Positions 1 through 9,181 of a DNA stretch of 64,000 bases are shown piece after piece. Numbering within the stretch: the first letter of the stretch is position 1; every line of letters begins with the position of its first letter. Source of the stretch: Bacteroidia bacterium (lineage in GTDB: Bacteria > Bacteroidota > Bacteroidia > Bacteroidales > Prolixibacteraceae); the NCBI GenBank assembly GCA_026391655.1, contig JAPLDR010000019.1, forward strand, positions 74,862 through 138,861. The letters run 5' to 3'. The notes beneath the pieces were generated by a model that saw nothing but the letters and a program-made list of their open reading frames with translations, searched no databases and had not been told where the DNA came from. The translations under genes were made by a program, and so were the position numbers.

Positions 1-73
1 CTACTTTTTTCTTTTTGTTTTGAGGGTACGAATATAGTAAAATTCGACTTTTAATTGTGACCATTCATGAATT

Positions 74-1342
74 TTAAATACTTCCTGCTAATTTCATTTC
101 TACGAGTTCGATTCTCGTTTTTGAACAACGCAATATTTTAAATTCGTATTTCCCGATTAACAGAATTGTGTTGACTTTCGGGAAGCTGGGGTGATGATAA
201 AGCAGGTATCCAGCCAAAGTTTCGTAACTGTTATCTTTCTGTAAATTAGCATTGTAAATTTCGTTGATCTCGTCAACACCTAATCTTCCTGAAAGGATAA
301 AATGATTCTCTTTTACCTTTTTTGAAATGATATTAGGTGTATCGTGTTCATCTTCAATTTCACCGAATATCTCCTCCAGAATATCTTCGGTAGTGATCAT
401 TCCAGCAATTCCACCAAATTCGTCGACGACAAGAGCAGTGCTTTTATGCTCACGAAGAAGTTTGGACAGCAGTTTGTTTGCTTCCATGGTTTCAGGTACA
501 AAGGATACTTTTCGGAGGCAGGCCTCAATGTTTTGCGGATCATTGAAAAGATCTGAGGAGTGAGCATACCCGACGATGTTATCGCTTTTCTCTTTAAAAA
601 CTAAGATTTTCGAATAACCTGTATCAATGAATTTTTGCTTTAACTGGTCGATTCCGGCATTTATTTCAATTAGTTCAATCTCCGGACGTGGAACCATACA
701 GTCGCGGATTTTGATTTTAGAAAAATCAAGTGCGTTTCTGAAAAGTTTTATCTCATTATCAATATCATGCTGATTCGTTCCCTGAAAAATTTCCATTTCA
801 CCCAGAAAATGATCTAAATCGGTTTTCCCAAATACGCGTTGCTCCTGTTTTGGCCCTATTTCGGCATTAAAAAACTGTTTAAGAAGAAATTTGGAAATCC
901 GGATGGAAAGACGGGTAATAGGATAGAACAAATAATAGAAAAATGCTGCCGGAACTGATAACAGGTTTAACGCCTGATTATTTTTAAACTTGAACACCGT
1001 TTTTGGTAGAAACTCGGCAACAGTAAGAATAATCAGGGTTGAGATGATTGTCTGGATGAACAGGCGTAACGATTCGCTCATGGGATAACCGGACATCTGT
1101 CTGTCGAGCACTCCGGCAAATGACAAACTGTAAACGACCAGAGCAATATTATTGCCTACGAGCATGGTAGCAATAAATTGCCCCGGAGATTTAAGAAACT
1201 TATTGATTATTTGAGCGTTGATTAGGTTTTTACTTTTATCAAGTTCTAATCTCAGCTTATCAGACGAAACAAATGCAATCTCCATGCCCGAGAAAAAGGC
1301 AGAAGCTATTAATGTTATCGTTATGATTATTAGTTCGCTCAT
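74..1342 (-). CDS. CNNM/CBS-domain membrane protein (HlyC/CorC family)
   Basis: Inner-membrane protein with the order DUF21/CNNM domain (about residues 1-190, several hydrophobic helices; signatures SAFFSGMEIAF, VGNNIA and AEFLPKT), two CBS domains (about 205-265 and 270-330) and a C-terminal CorC_HlyC domain (about 340-415). The length of 422 aa is normal. The family is linked to divalent cation (Mg/Co) homeostasis; the old 'hemolysin' label is historical. The gliding protein GldE has the same architecture, but the gldD neighbour expected for gldE is absent. It lies 16 bp downstream of lptC on the same strand, so it probably ends the envelope operon in this window. Family call is firm; substrate is unknown. 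Confidence 0.88.
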   Translation of the reverse strand: MSELIIITITLIASAFFSGMEIAFVSSDKLRLELDKSKNLINAQIINKFLKSPGQFIATMLVGNNIALVVYSLSFAGVLDRQMSGYPMSESLRLFIQTIISTLIILTVAEFLPKTVFKFKNNQALNLLSVPAAFFYYLFYPITRLSIRISKFLLKQFFNAEIGPKQEQRVFGKTDLDHFLGEMEIFQGTNQHDIDNEIKLFRNALDFSKIKIRDCMVPRPEIELIEINAGIDQLKQKFIDTGYSKILVFKEKSDNIVGYAHSSDLFNDPQNIEACLRKVSFVPETMEANKLLSKLLREHKSTALVVDEFGGIAGMITTEDILEEIFGEIEDEHDTPNIISKKVKENHFILSGRLGVDEINEIYNANLQKDNSYETLAGYLLYHHPSFPKVNTILLIGKYEFKILRCSKTRIELVEMKLAGSI

Positions 1343-1358
1343 TGATTTTTACCCAACA

Positions 1359-1967
1359 TTATTTTTCATCGACAAAAATATGTCCTTTGGTTTTTTTAAA
1401 GGACCACTTCTTCATTTGTGTATCCGACTCAAATCCCCCTGTTCCGTTAAAGTCCATGTCGCCTTTTTTGATGTTGACAAATTTATCGGAAAAGATCCGA
1501 TTTTCCTGAGTGAGATAGATCAGCTCCTCAGTACGTAGCGTATCGCCTTTATCATTTACCATCACAACTTTTCCCGTAGCCAGCCATTTCTTCTCTTTAA
1601 CAAAATTTTTTCCATAATTGGCCGACAATTCCGAAATGATTTTTTTGTTTTCGTCAAATTCCTGAATATGGAATCCTTCCGGAAATTCTTTGTAAGGCTC
1701 TTTTTCCTGATCAAAGCTCAGTAATTTAGGGGTCGTAAGGAAGTATCTTACGATTCCTGAATCGGTATAGAATGTCTGAAGATCAGTTGCTTCTATTGAA
1801 GGAGTCTTTTTGTTGCTAATCAGGTCTGGCGGTATATCTGAAGCAACTTTTGTGCTGCATGATAAAATAAGTATTGTAGTCCCTAAAGAGAGGACGACAA
1901 TGCCTAAATTTTTACAGCGTTGTTTCTTTTCGAAAAATCTAACGAAGTCGTACAGTCGTACTTTCAT
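1359..1967 (-). CDS. lptC: LPS export periplasmic protein LptC
   Basis: Single-pass or lipid-anchored periplasmic protein of the Lpt bridge that moves LPS from the inner to the outer membrane. A hydrophobic N-terminal segment (about 22-37, ending LSCSTK, a lipobox-like Cys) is followed by an OstA/LptC-type beta-jellyroll with the typical alternation of 'F.I.EFDENKKIISELSA', 'ATGKVVMVNDKGDTLRTEEL' and 'F.GTGGFESD'. Its 202 aa are normal for Bacteroidota LptC. The start overlaps the stop of the upstream TPR gene by 29 bp, which suggests translational coupling. The neighbourhood (coaX, outer-membrane protein, TPR protein, lptC, CNNM protein) is a familiar Bacteroidota order. Confidence 0.85.
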   Translation of the reverse strand: MKVRLYDFVRFFEKKQRCKNLGIVVLSLGTTILILSCSTKVASDIPPDLISNKKTPSIEATDLQTFYTDSGIVRYFLTTPKLLSFDQEKEPYKEFPEGFHIQEFDENKKIISELSANYGKNFVKEKKWLATGKVVMVNDKGDTLRTEELIYLTQENRIFSDKFVNIKKGDMDFNGTGGFESDTQMKKWSFKKTKGHIFVDEK

Positions 1968-3570
1968 TAATCCAACCTCCTACTTTAAAAATGCTTCCGG
2001 CTTTAATATTTTCAAAAAATGCATCTTCTTTACCGGGGAAAAATTGTGAATATTGTGCAATTTCCTTGTTCGCTTCAGCGGTAACGTCTGGATCAACTGC
2101 TTTTGCCTTGATGAACTGATCGACGGCCAGACAGTAAACAATCCGTTGTTGCAAGTCAGACTCTCCAATCGTTTTAGCCGATGCAGCATAGATCTTTCCG
2201 ATCAGGATGTACGGTTTGCCCCATTCTGTGTTCAGACTGATTGCCTGACGTGCGTAGTTTCGCACCCTGGAAAAATCTTTTTGTCCGTAGATAACCTGAG
2301 CTAATTCGTAGCAATAGTTCGCTTTTTCGTATTTATTTTTCTCTGTGTTAATTGCTTCTTCGTAGTAATTAATTGCCTTAGCCGTATTTTTCCTTTTCAG
2401 GAAAAGACGTGCCATTGAAAATGCCGATTGTGAAGTAGGCTCCAATTTATAAAGTTTCTCTGCCACATCGGCGTAAAGTTTGCTATCTGAGCAGTCCTCA
2501 TGGTTCAACATGTAGTTGATTTTCTTCAATGTTGTAAGATCATCCGCATTTTTTGCAAACTCAGCCTGGTACATAGGGACCAAAACCTCACACGTAACTG
2601 CTCCTGATTCAACAAATGCTCTGTTGATCCCTGCTTTTGCCTTTTCGTAGTTGTCATCATCCGGGGTCTTCGCGAGATTGGCATCTACAATGACGATGGT
2701 TTTATCATAAACGGCCATCACCTTGTCCGCTTTTAATTCACCAGTTTTGAATAACAATGCAGTAGCGCGGTTCAAAAGCAATAGCACAGCAGCTTCCGCC
2801 CCGTTTCCCAGTTTGTCCACTGATGATTCAAGCCATTTATAGCCAGTTTTGTAAACCTCTTTTTTCTGCTCATCAGTCATCTGATCCGCAGACGCAAGCT
2901 TGTATTTCAAAAAGAGGGTGGCTTTACGACCCAGGTTGTATCCTTCGTTTCCGAAATACTGAATTCTTTTATCGTAAATTTCCATAATTTTATTTAATAA
3001 AGGCTCTTTTTCTGCATCAGAAGCCTTACTAATCATGTCTTCGTAGATTTTAATGCCTTGGATATAAATGTTATCCGACGATTTCGGATATTTCGTATAT
3101 TCGACTGTCCAGGGCGCCAAAGCCGATTTGTAATCGCCCACCTTGTAAAATTGCTCAAATATTGAAGCAGTTTCGATATATTCCTTTACACCAGCTTGTA
3201 CCAACTGTGCCCGCGTGCGAAGATCAACATCCCCGGTAGTAGTAGCTATCGGAGCAGCAGCTTCGGCTTTCTTGCCAAAATCAATTACATCGCTGGTGTT
3301 CCCTTCGATCTTGAGTGTTTCTTCCCGATCATTAAAGGTGAATTTAATATACCTGGATTTTGCATCTATTTTTAGCTCAAATTTTCCATCAAAACTTGTG
3401 AAATAAGGAGTGCCAGACATGCGATGAGCGGAAACATTTACACCTGAAGCCGGTTTCCCATCTGCATTGTAAACAGTACCCCTGATTATCCTTGACTGAG
3501 CCATACCTCCGGTAATTCCGAGAATAAAAATCAGAATTACTATCAACGAGGATTTGTACTTAGCCTTCAT
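1939..3570 (-). CDS. secreted TPR protein with N-terminal carboxypeptidase-regulatory-like domain
   Basis: A 543-aa exported protein. The signal peptide covers about residues 1-24 (cleavage near GGMAQS). Residues 27-95 form a small beta domain like carboxypeptidase-regulatory/CNA-B ('IIRGTVYNADGKPASGVNVSA'). The rest is alpha-helical with tetratricopeptide repeats, clearest around 380-480. Such proteins act as periplasmic scaffolds; the partner is unknown. It lies between the outer-membrane barrel gene (18 bp gap) and lptC (29 bp overlap) on the same strand, so it is probably co-transcribed and concerned with envelope assembly. I do not recognise a named orthologue. Confidence 0.75.
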   Translation of the reverse strand: MKAKYKSSLIVILIFILGITGGMAQSRIIRGTVYNADGKPASGVNVSAHRMSGTPYFTSFDGKFELKIDAKSRYIKFTFNDREETLKIEGNTSDVIDFGKKAEAAAPIATTTGDVDLRTRAQLVQAGVKEYIETASIFEQFYKVGDYKSALAPWTVEYTKYPKSSDNIYIQGIKIYEDMISKASDAEKEPLLNKIMEIYDKRIQYFGNEGYNLGRKATLFLKYKLASADQMTDEQKKEVYKTGYKWLESSVDKLGNGAEAAVLLLLNRATALLFKTGELKADKVMAVYDKTIVIVDANLAKTPDDDNYEKAKAGINRAFVESGAVTCEVLVPMYQAEFAKNADDLTTLKKINYMLNHEDCSDSKLYADVAEKLYKLEPTSQSAFSMARLFLKRKNTAKAINYYEEAINTEKNKYEKANYCYELAQVIYGQKDFSRVRNYARQAISLNTEWGKPYILIGKIYAASAKTIGESDLQQRIVYCLAVDQFIKAKAVDPDVTAEANKEIAQYSQFFPGKEDAFFENIKAGSIFKVGGWINESTTVRLR

Positions 3571-3588
3571 CTCAAATAATATTACTCT

Positions 3589-4893
3589 TTAGTCGAATTT
3601 TCTTTTAATAAACCACCTGTCATGCAAGAGCAGGTGAAGCGTAAACTTTGCATACGACTCTCTTATAAGATTGTTTTGAGTGGAACCCATACGTCCAAGC
3701 TCTGCTGATAAATTTAGAGACGAAAGCGCCCGGCTAAAAGGCAATCCCAATCCAAATGTAACTCCATACCCTTTAATTTGTTCTCCATTAATGGTTAAAT
3801 AGGAATTATCATAAAAACAACCAACCCTGTATTGCGCTCTGGACCAGTAGTTTCTGATCGAAAACTCATCCGGAGTGATTTCAAGTCCTGAGGAGTAGCG
3901 GGTACTATTGGTCAGATACTGAGTACCCCCCAAAAATGATGCTTCACTCCATTTTTGGTGATAGACATCTGCACCAAAAATAATTTTATTCTTGAATGAA
4001 TAGGAGAATCCGGCTCCGAAACTTAATGGAAGCCTAAGCCCATTGTTCGTGCTTTGAATATTGGAAATTGTGTCAATAATCGAGGCGACTGATGTTGAGT
4101 TTCGGAAAAGAGCTCTCTCTTCGAGAATTACATACTTCGACGACATGTTTTGTTTTGGTTCAAAAACTGCTCCCAGTGTCCATGAGTTCTTATTTTTGGT
4201 TTTCCATGTGTATTGCATTCCTGCAGTCACACCAAAATTGTGTACCGTAAATTTCTTTTCCAACAGATAATCATAAGCTGCAGCATCGTAGGGGAAGTAC
4301 AAATAGTAGGTATCGGATAGTGTACCAAACAGATACCACGCATTTACTCCCACCGAGAGGTTTTTGCCAATTTTAAAAGCATTTCCGATAAAAGCCTTTG
4401 AGAGGGTACCCGTACCATAGATAGATGTTGAAGAGAATCCATTGGTAGAATCTGCAGCTGCTGTAATGTTGTAACCTTTATCCGATAATGGTATGATCCC
4501 GAATGCTGTAGCCCACCATTTTTTTAGAGGAAACGAAAATGCCAGATAATTGAAGTTTACATCATTACTTCCATTTTTCTTATCTCCAGCCTCATAAATC
4601 GTATGTTTTGATTTGACCCCGAATTCCATCAGAAAGGTCATGGTGTCGATTGCTGTATAGGAAGCAGGATTTCCACTATTGATCTGAAAACCATACCGGG
4701 TTCCAATCCCGATACCTCCCATTGCTGCGCTGCGCCCGAGAGAATATCCGTTGAGCGTTCCTATCCCGTAACGGGAATATGGAGAACTGGTGCCGGAACT
4801 ACTTTGATCCTGAGCCTCCAATACGGAAGACAGCAGTAAAAAAGCTGTCACAATTGCGAATGTACCACTAATTTTTTTCAGCATTATATTCAA
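3589..4893 (-). CDS. outer-membrane beta-barrel protein (OmpP1/FadL-like)
   Basis: A 434-aa protein with a signal peptide (about 1-27, ending LEAQ) and many short amphipathic strands with aromatic ends. The N-terminal mature part (SPYSRYGIGTLNGYSLGRSAAMGGIGIG) is typical of Bacteroidota barrels annotated as hypothetical or OmpP1/FadL-like. No catalytic motif is visible. The start overlaps the 3' end of coaX by 26 bp; an internal Met at residue 4 is an alternative start and also overlaps. Its constant place between coaX and TPR/lptC in this phylum suggests an envelope role, but the ligand is not known. Confidence 0.7.
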   Translation of the reverse strand: MNIMLKKISGTFAIVTAFLLLSSVLEAQDQSSSGTSSPYSRYGIGTLNGYSLGRSAAMGGIGIGTRYGFQINSGNPASYTAIDTMTFLMEFGVKSKHTIYEAGDKKNGSNDVNFNYLAFSFPLKKWWATAFGIIPLSDKGYNITAAADSTNGFSSTSIYGTGTLSKAFIGNAFKIGKNLSVGVNAWYLFGTLSDTYYLYFPYDAAAYDYLLEKKFTVHNFGVTAGMQYTWKTKNKNSWTLGAVFEPKQNMSSKYVILEERALFRNSTSVASIIDTISNIQSTNNGLRLPLSFGAGFSYSFKNKIIFGADVYHQKWSEASFLGGTQYLTNSTRYSSGLEITPDEFSIRNYWSRAQYRVGCFYDNSYLTINGEQIKGYGVTFGLGLPFSRALSSLNLSAELGRMGSTQNNLIRESYAKFTLHLLLHDRWFIKRKFD

Positions 4894-5602
4894 GAATTCT
4901 GTTTAACCCTATGAGGGTAATTTCAAATTTTACAAAGATGGTGTTTTTTAACTTTTTATCAAAAAAGAATAAATCCCCTCCGGTTAAAATAACCTGACAC
5001 TCCGGCCAGTTTTTTCGAACATGGTCGATCATACCATCAATTTCGAAAATCATCCCGTTTTGAACTCCGGCTCTTATAGCCTCTTCTGTCGTTTTTCCAA
5101 TATCCGGCCATTGGTCGGCACACTCAATTTCAGGGAGTTTCCTCGTAAATTTATGAAGAGCCCTGAACCTCGTTTTTAATCCAGGAGAGATATTTCCCCC
5201 TAAAAAACGGTTGTTTTTGTCAATTAAATCAAAAGTTATCGCAGTACCCGCGTCGATCACTAAAAGCTCTTTCCCCGGAAAGAGGGAAACACCTCCTATC
5301 GCAGCGGCCAGCCTGTCGAGTCCTAAGGTCTCTTTCGATTCGTAAAGGTTCTCGATTGGGACAGCTGTCTGATGATTGAATTGGATGAAAAAATCGTATT
5401 TCTCCTTTAACTCCTTCAACAATTCTGTATTTATATTGGCAACTGACGAAAGGATTGCTTTATTTAAACCGGGATATATCCGCTTTAAATCGCTCAGCCG
5501 TTTGATAATGAGCTCTTCCACGCAAAATGTCTGCACAATTTCACCTGCATCAAATATTGCGACTTTAGTCAAGCTATTTCCTATGTCAATAACAAGATTC
5601 AA
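4868..5602 (-). CDS. coaX: type III pantothenate kinase
   Basis: Phosphorylates pantothenate, the first step of coenzyme A synthesis. ASKHA-fold motifs are all present: 'VIDIGNSLTKVAIF' near the N terminus (phosphate 1), 'GLDRLAAAIGG' (about 96-106), 'VIDAGTAITFDLID' (about 115-128, phosphate 2), 'GGNISPGL', and 'ILTGGDLFF' near the C terminus. Length 244 aa is normal. It starts 5 bp after nadC on the same strand, so CoA and NAD synthesis genes appear to share one transcript with the downstream outer-membrane protein gene. Type III enzymes are not inhibited by CoA. Confidence 0.93.
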   Translation of the reverse strand: MNLVIDIGNSLTKVAIFDAGEIVQTFCVEELIIKRLSDLKRIYPGLNKAILSSVANINTELLKELKEKYDFFIQFNHQTAVPIENLYESKETLGLDRLAAAIGGVSLFPGKELLVIDAGTAITFDLIDKNNRFLGGNISPGLKTRFRALHKFTRKLPEIECADQWPDIGKTTEEAIRAGVQNGMIFEIDGMIDHVRKNWPECQVILTGGDLFFFDKKLKNTIFVKFEITLIGLNRILEYNAEKN

Positions 5603-5607
5603 TTTTA

Positions 5608-6456
5608 TTACAATTCAATGTTCATACTAATATCAAAAGCTACTACTGAATGCGTAAGCGCTCCGATGGAAATAAAGTCAACTCCGGTGGCAGCCACCTC
5701 TTTAACTCTTTCTAATGTCATATTTCCCGACGCCTCAACTTTGGCACGGCCACTGATGAGTTTTACGCATTTTGCCATGGTATTGTTGGTCATGTTGTCG
5801 AGCATAATAATATCTACCCCGGAAGCCAGGGCTTCCTTAACCTCTTCAATCGTTGTTGTCTCGACTTCTATTTTAATTCCTTTTGGCACATTCCTCTTAA
5901 TTTGAGCCACAGCCTGGGTTATTCCTCCGGCAACTTTAATGTGGTTGTCTTTAATAAGTACCATGTCGTAAAGTCCAATCCTGTGATTTGTTCCGCCACC
6001 CATCATTACTGCGTATTTATCAAGAAGACGCAAACCTGGAACTGTCTTACGTGTGTCGAGAATTTTGGTTTTACAATTTGCCAATACATTTACGTAATTA
6101 GCTGTCATAGTGGCTATTCCACTCATTCGCTGTAAAATATTTAAGGCCAGCCGCTCGCCTGTCAATAAAGCGCGGTACGATCCTGAAATTTCCAGAATAA
6201 GATCACCTTTGGATACTTTGTCCCCGTCATTTACAAAGGTTTTCCAGGTAATATCGGGACTGAGCGTTCGGAAAACATATTCCGCCACTGCAATTCCGGC
6301 AATTACACCTGTTGACTTGGCCACCATGGTTGCTTTTGTCTGTAAATCTAAAGGAATCAGCAAATTGGTTGTGATATCACCGATCCCAATATCTTCTTTC
6401 AATGCATAATCGATGACAGACTTTATCGCTTCTAAGTTTAATCCGCTTTTATTCAT
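5608..6456 (-). CDS. nadC: nicotinate-nucleotide pyrophosphorylase (carboxylating), QPRTase
   Basis: Converts quinolinate and PRPP to nicotinate mononucleotide in de novo NAD synthesis. Characteristic sequences are 'LDTRKTVPGLRLLDKYAV', 'GGGTNHRIGLYDMVLIKDNH', 'DIIMLDNM', 'KVEASGNM' and the C-terminal 'DFISIGALTHS'. Length 282 aa is normal. The ATG overlaps the nadB stop by one base, indicating translational coupling. A nadA gene (quinolinate synthase) is not next to the pair and is not in this window. Confidence 0.95.
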   Translation of the reverse strand: MNKSGLNLEAIKSVIDYALKEDIGIGDITTNLLIPLDLQTKATMVAKSTGVIAGIAVAEYVFRTLSPDITWKTFVNDGDKVSKGDLILEISGSYRALLTGERLALNILQRMSGIATMTANYVNVLANCKTKILDTRKTVPGLRLLDKYAVMMGGGTNHRIGLYDMVLIKDNHIKVAGGITQAVAQIKRNVPKGIKIEVETTTIEEVKEALASGVDIIMLDNMTNNTMAKCVKLISGRAKVEASGNMTLERVKEVAATGVDFISIGALTHSVVAFDISMNIEL

Positions 6457-8036
6457 TATGTTCTGACCGCTTCATATTCAATTTTTTTACCTTTTTCCTG
6501 AATGATATGATGCAACTCTTCATCGATCTCGAAAGGAAAATCGATTCTTACATGTCCGCCCCGGCTCTCTTTTCGCTCGATTGCCGATAGAGTAATTAAC
6601 CGGCAAATATCAGTGAGGTTGATTATTTTATGATAATTATAATCAATTCCCGAATCTTTATAATGTTCTGCAATCGACTCAATTCGTGTAAGCGCCAATT
6701 CCAGGCCTGCTGCATTGCGAACAATTCCCACCTGATCGCTCATGACATTGGCCAATTCATTTTTCACTTTCAGAAACTCGTTATCTGTTTTCTGACAAAG
6801 CAAAATTGATTCTTGTTTAAAAGTTAATGGCTTATTGATGTTTAATTGTTTTGCTTTTTCAATAACTCTTTTACCATAGACGAGACATTCGAGCAGAGAG
6901 TTGCTTGCAAGTCGGTTTGCTCCCATTACACCCGTAGCAGCCACTTCACCGCACGCGAAAAATCCTGAAATATTGGTTTGCCCCCAAATATCTGTTCTGA
7001 TACCACCTACCATATAATGGGCTGCTGGAGCTACTGGTATTAAGTCGGTTAATAAATTTATTCCCAAAGGTCTAAGATGAGAATCGATTGAGTGAAATCG
7101 TTCGAGCAGATCTTCGTTATGGAGATGCAGCAGGCTGAGAAAAACGTTCGAACCTGTCTCCTGCATTCTTTTGAATATTGCGGAAGATACCACATCACGT
7201 GGAGCAAGTTCTGCCAATGGATGAATGTTGGGCATAAAGCGGACGCCATTCACATCAAGTAAATGTGCACCTTCACCTCTTACCGCTTCACTAATCAGGT
7301 AGGCTTCTTCACCCGGAATTGAAAGTGCAGTTGGATGAAACTGAATGAATTCCATATCAGCCAGACGTGCACCAGCCTGCCAGGCAAGAGCGATACCGTC
7401 ACCGGTTGCTGTATATGGATTTGTTGAGCGTGAATAAAGACGCGAAAGACCTCCTGTAGCCAGTATTGTCGCTTTACCAAGAAATATAATATTATCACCA
7501 TCAGTATATTGCAGTGTCTGAACTCCTTTGCAAACGTTCTCTTCAACAATGATTTTTACAGCAGCACAGTATTCAAATGGTGTTATACCGGGTTTTTCAA
7601 GTACTTTTTTCAACATAAAACTGGTCATCATTTTTCCGGTAGCATCACCATCGGCATGCAGAATTCTGCACCGGGAATGACCTCCTTCGAGACCTAATTT
7701 GAGATTTCCTTCATCATCTTTGTCGAACTCCATTCCTCGTTCAATGAGTTCATTCACACGTTCAAGGCCTTCGTTGACAAGAAGCGAAACAGCATCACGA
7801 TCACATAAATTGCGACCTGCAATCAAGGTATCCTCGAAGTGATAACGTGGATGATCATCCTCGCCTATTGCGGCAGCAATACCTCCCTGAGCATGATATG
7901 AGTTACTGATATCTAGTTCAGATTTGGATATGAGGGCGACGGAGCAATAATCAGCTGCGTGAAAAGCAGCCAGCAAACCGGCAAGACCACTTCCAACTAC
8001 AATAAAATCAAATGTAAGGGTTTTCATTAACGACAA
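6456..8036 (-). CDS. nadB: L-aspartate oxidase
   Basis: FAD enzyme that oxidises L-aspartate to iminoaspartate, the first step of de novo NAD synthesis; fumarate can serve as acceptor under anaerobic conditions. The N-terminal dinucleotide site 'VVGSGLAGLLAAFHAA' is followed by 'SYHAQGGIAAAIG', 'EGGHSRCRILHADGDATG', 'EFIQFHPTAL', 'SEAVRGEGA', 'PRDVVSSAI', 'HYMVGGIRTD' and 'GEVAATGVMGANRLASNSLLE', all in family order. The C-terminal helical domain is complete (526 aa). It heads a nadB-nadC-coaX run. The 224 bases upstream contain no further gene and must carry its promoter, though I found no convincing -7 element there. Confidence 0.95.
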   Translation of the reverse strand: MSLMKTLTFDFIVVGSGLAGLLAAFHAADYCSVALISKSELDISNSYHAQGGIAAAIGEDDHPRYHFEDTLIAGRNLCDRDAVSLLVNEGLERVNELIERGMEFDKDDEGNLKLGLEGGHSRCRILHADGDATGKMMTSFMLKKVLEKPGITPFEYCAAVKIIVEENVCKGVQTLQYTDGDNIIFLGKATILATGGLSRLYSRSTNPYTATGDGIALAWQAGARLADMEFIQFHPTALSIPGEEAYLISEAVRGEGAHLLDVNGVRFMPNIHPLAELAPRDVVSSAIFKRMQETGSNVFLSLLHLHNEDLLERFHSIDSHLRPLGINLLTDLIPVAPAAHYMVGGIRTDIWGQTNISGFFACGEVAATGVMGANRLASNSLLECLVYGKRVIEKAKQLNINKPLTFKQESILLCQKTDNEFLKVKNELANVMSDQVGIVRNAAGLELALTRIESIAEHYKDSGIDYNYHKIINLTDICRLITLSAIERKESRGGHVRIDFPFEIDEELHHIIQEKGKKIEYEAVRT

Positions 8037-8260
8037 GCTCCCTCCTGATAAATGAGCGACAAAAGTAATATTTCTGCTCCAGAAAATGGCAGGTTGTGAT
8101 TTTATTAATTGGGGTTATTATAATAAGTTAACGTTTCACCACGATTCAGGGTAGTGTACCTGAGTACGAAAACTTACTTAAGCAATCACCATACCTAACT
8201 CTACGCCGAAGATATTGTAAATCAGATTAAGGGAGAAATATACGAAAATATTAGGTGGAA

Positions 8261-8491
8261 TTATTGTAAATGATCCTGTTTTAATCGGGCATAGACGACG
8301 GGTGGTTGCCTCGTTTCATCTACTTTGGTTTCGACGATTTCAGAAAAACTCAGAATAAACTTCGACAATTTACCGTATTTGATCCCTTTTTCGCGAAGGA
8401 TAACCCCCACTTCAGCAAGATTTGACCATCCATCTGCTTTAGCACAATCTGCTATTGCTTCTATTAAAACCTCTCTGTCAGTTGTTTCCAT
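8261..8491 (-). CDS. small OST-HTH/LOTUS-like domain protein
   Basis: A 76-residue protein made almost entirely of one domain. The pattern 'ADCAKADGWSNLAEVG' then 'KYGKLSKFILSFSEIVETK' and the terminal 'PPVVYARLK' matches the layout of an OST-HTH (LOTUS) domain: an helix, 'DGW.nL..vG', a Tyr-Gly-Lys-Leu helix and a beta wing. Bacterial LOTUS domains are usually fused to NYN nuclease domains and bind RNA, notably G-rich or structured RNA; here no nuclease domain is attached. I start at the ATG at 8491 (METTDREVL); a longer frame to a TTG at 8524 is less likely. It is isolated between nadB and a divergent signalling gene. Domain recognition is by eye. Confidence 0.6.
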   Translation of the reverse strand: METTDREVLIEAIADCAKADGWSNLAEVGVILREKGIKYGKLSKFILSFSEIVETKVDETRQPPVVYARLKQDHLQ

Positions 8492-8686
8492 ATTGTTTGA
8501 TATTAAGCCCCGTAAAACAGACAATAATTACAAATGAATATAGCTAAAACCTTTTGCTAAGATACAATTTTTTTTATTCTGTTCAAACAGCTGTATTTCC
8601 TGGAATGTTCTGCCATTAAAAATGAGAAATAAAGAGGGTTTCACTACATGACGGAAAATTGTATTATTTTTAACCATTCTTTGTTG

Positions 8687-8694
8687 TAATTTTG
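8687..8694 (+). promoter_or_regulatory. candidate -7 promoter element for the Hpt/polysaccharide run
   Basis: TAATTTTG fits the Bacteroidota -7 consensus TAnnTTTG and lies 53 bp before the Hpt start. The nearest upstream TTG (8659-8661) is rather far for a -33 element, so the assignment is tentative. Confidence 0.35.
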
Positions 8695-8747
8695 TGCTTT
8701 GATAGCAGTAATTATTACAGAAATGACGTCTTTTTAATACCTTATTC

Positions 8748-9137
8748 ATGTCTGAAAATACTAAAGATAATAATTCCGATAAAACCAATGAATTAACGGA
8801 TATCATTAATTATCCGCTTCCTGATCTTACCTATTTAAATGAGATGGCCGGAGGCGATGAAGTTTTTGTCAAAGAGATTATCACTCATTTTTTAGAAAAC
8901 GGTCCCCGGTTATTGAATTTAATGAGAGAAAGTGCTTTGTCTGGAGACAAAGAAAAACTGCACTTTGTAGTACATAAACTTCTCCCTCAGCTTACGTTTG
9001 TCGGTATACTGGCGGCTATTCCAGATGTTGAAAACCTTGAGAACGAGAATGAACTTAAAGAGGATCTATCTGTTGTTATTGAAAGAGTAATCAAAACAAT
9101 AAATATTGGTATCGAAGATTTGAAAAAAATGATTTGA
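8748..9137 (+). CDS. Hpt-domain phosphotransfer protein
   Basis: A 129-aa cytoplasmic protein with a histidine phosphotransfer (Hpt) fold: 'YLNEMAGGDEVFVKEIITHFLENGPRLLNLM' is the standard first helices and 'DKEKLHFVVHKLLPQLTFVGI' the active helix, in which His76 of the HKL triplet is the expected phospho-acceptor. It has no kinase or receiver domain of its own. A free-standing response-regulator receiver gene follows 44 bp downstream, so the two probably form the last steps of a phosphorelay whose kinase is encoded elsewhere. It starts the run leading to the YaiO/GT2 genes. Confidence 0.8.
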   Translation: MSENTKDNNSDKTNELTDIINYPLPDLTYLNEMAGGDEVFVKEIITHFLENGPRLLNLMRESALSGDKEKLHFVVHKLLPQLTFVGILAAIPDVENLENENELKEDLSVVIERVIKTINIGIEDLKKMI

Positions 9138-9181
9138 GGGACTTTATTCGTTGTATTCAAACCTAAAATAAAGATAATATC

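Noticed and set aside
74..1342. Calling the CNNM/CBS protein a hemolysin or GldE
   Set aside because: Hemolysin is a historical label; GldE needs gldD context, which is absent.
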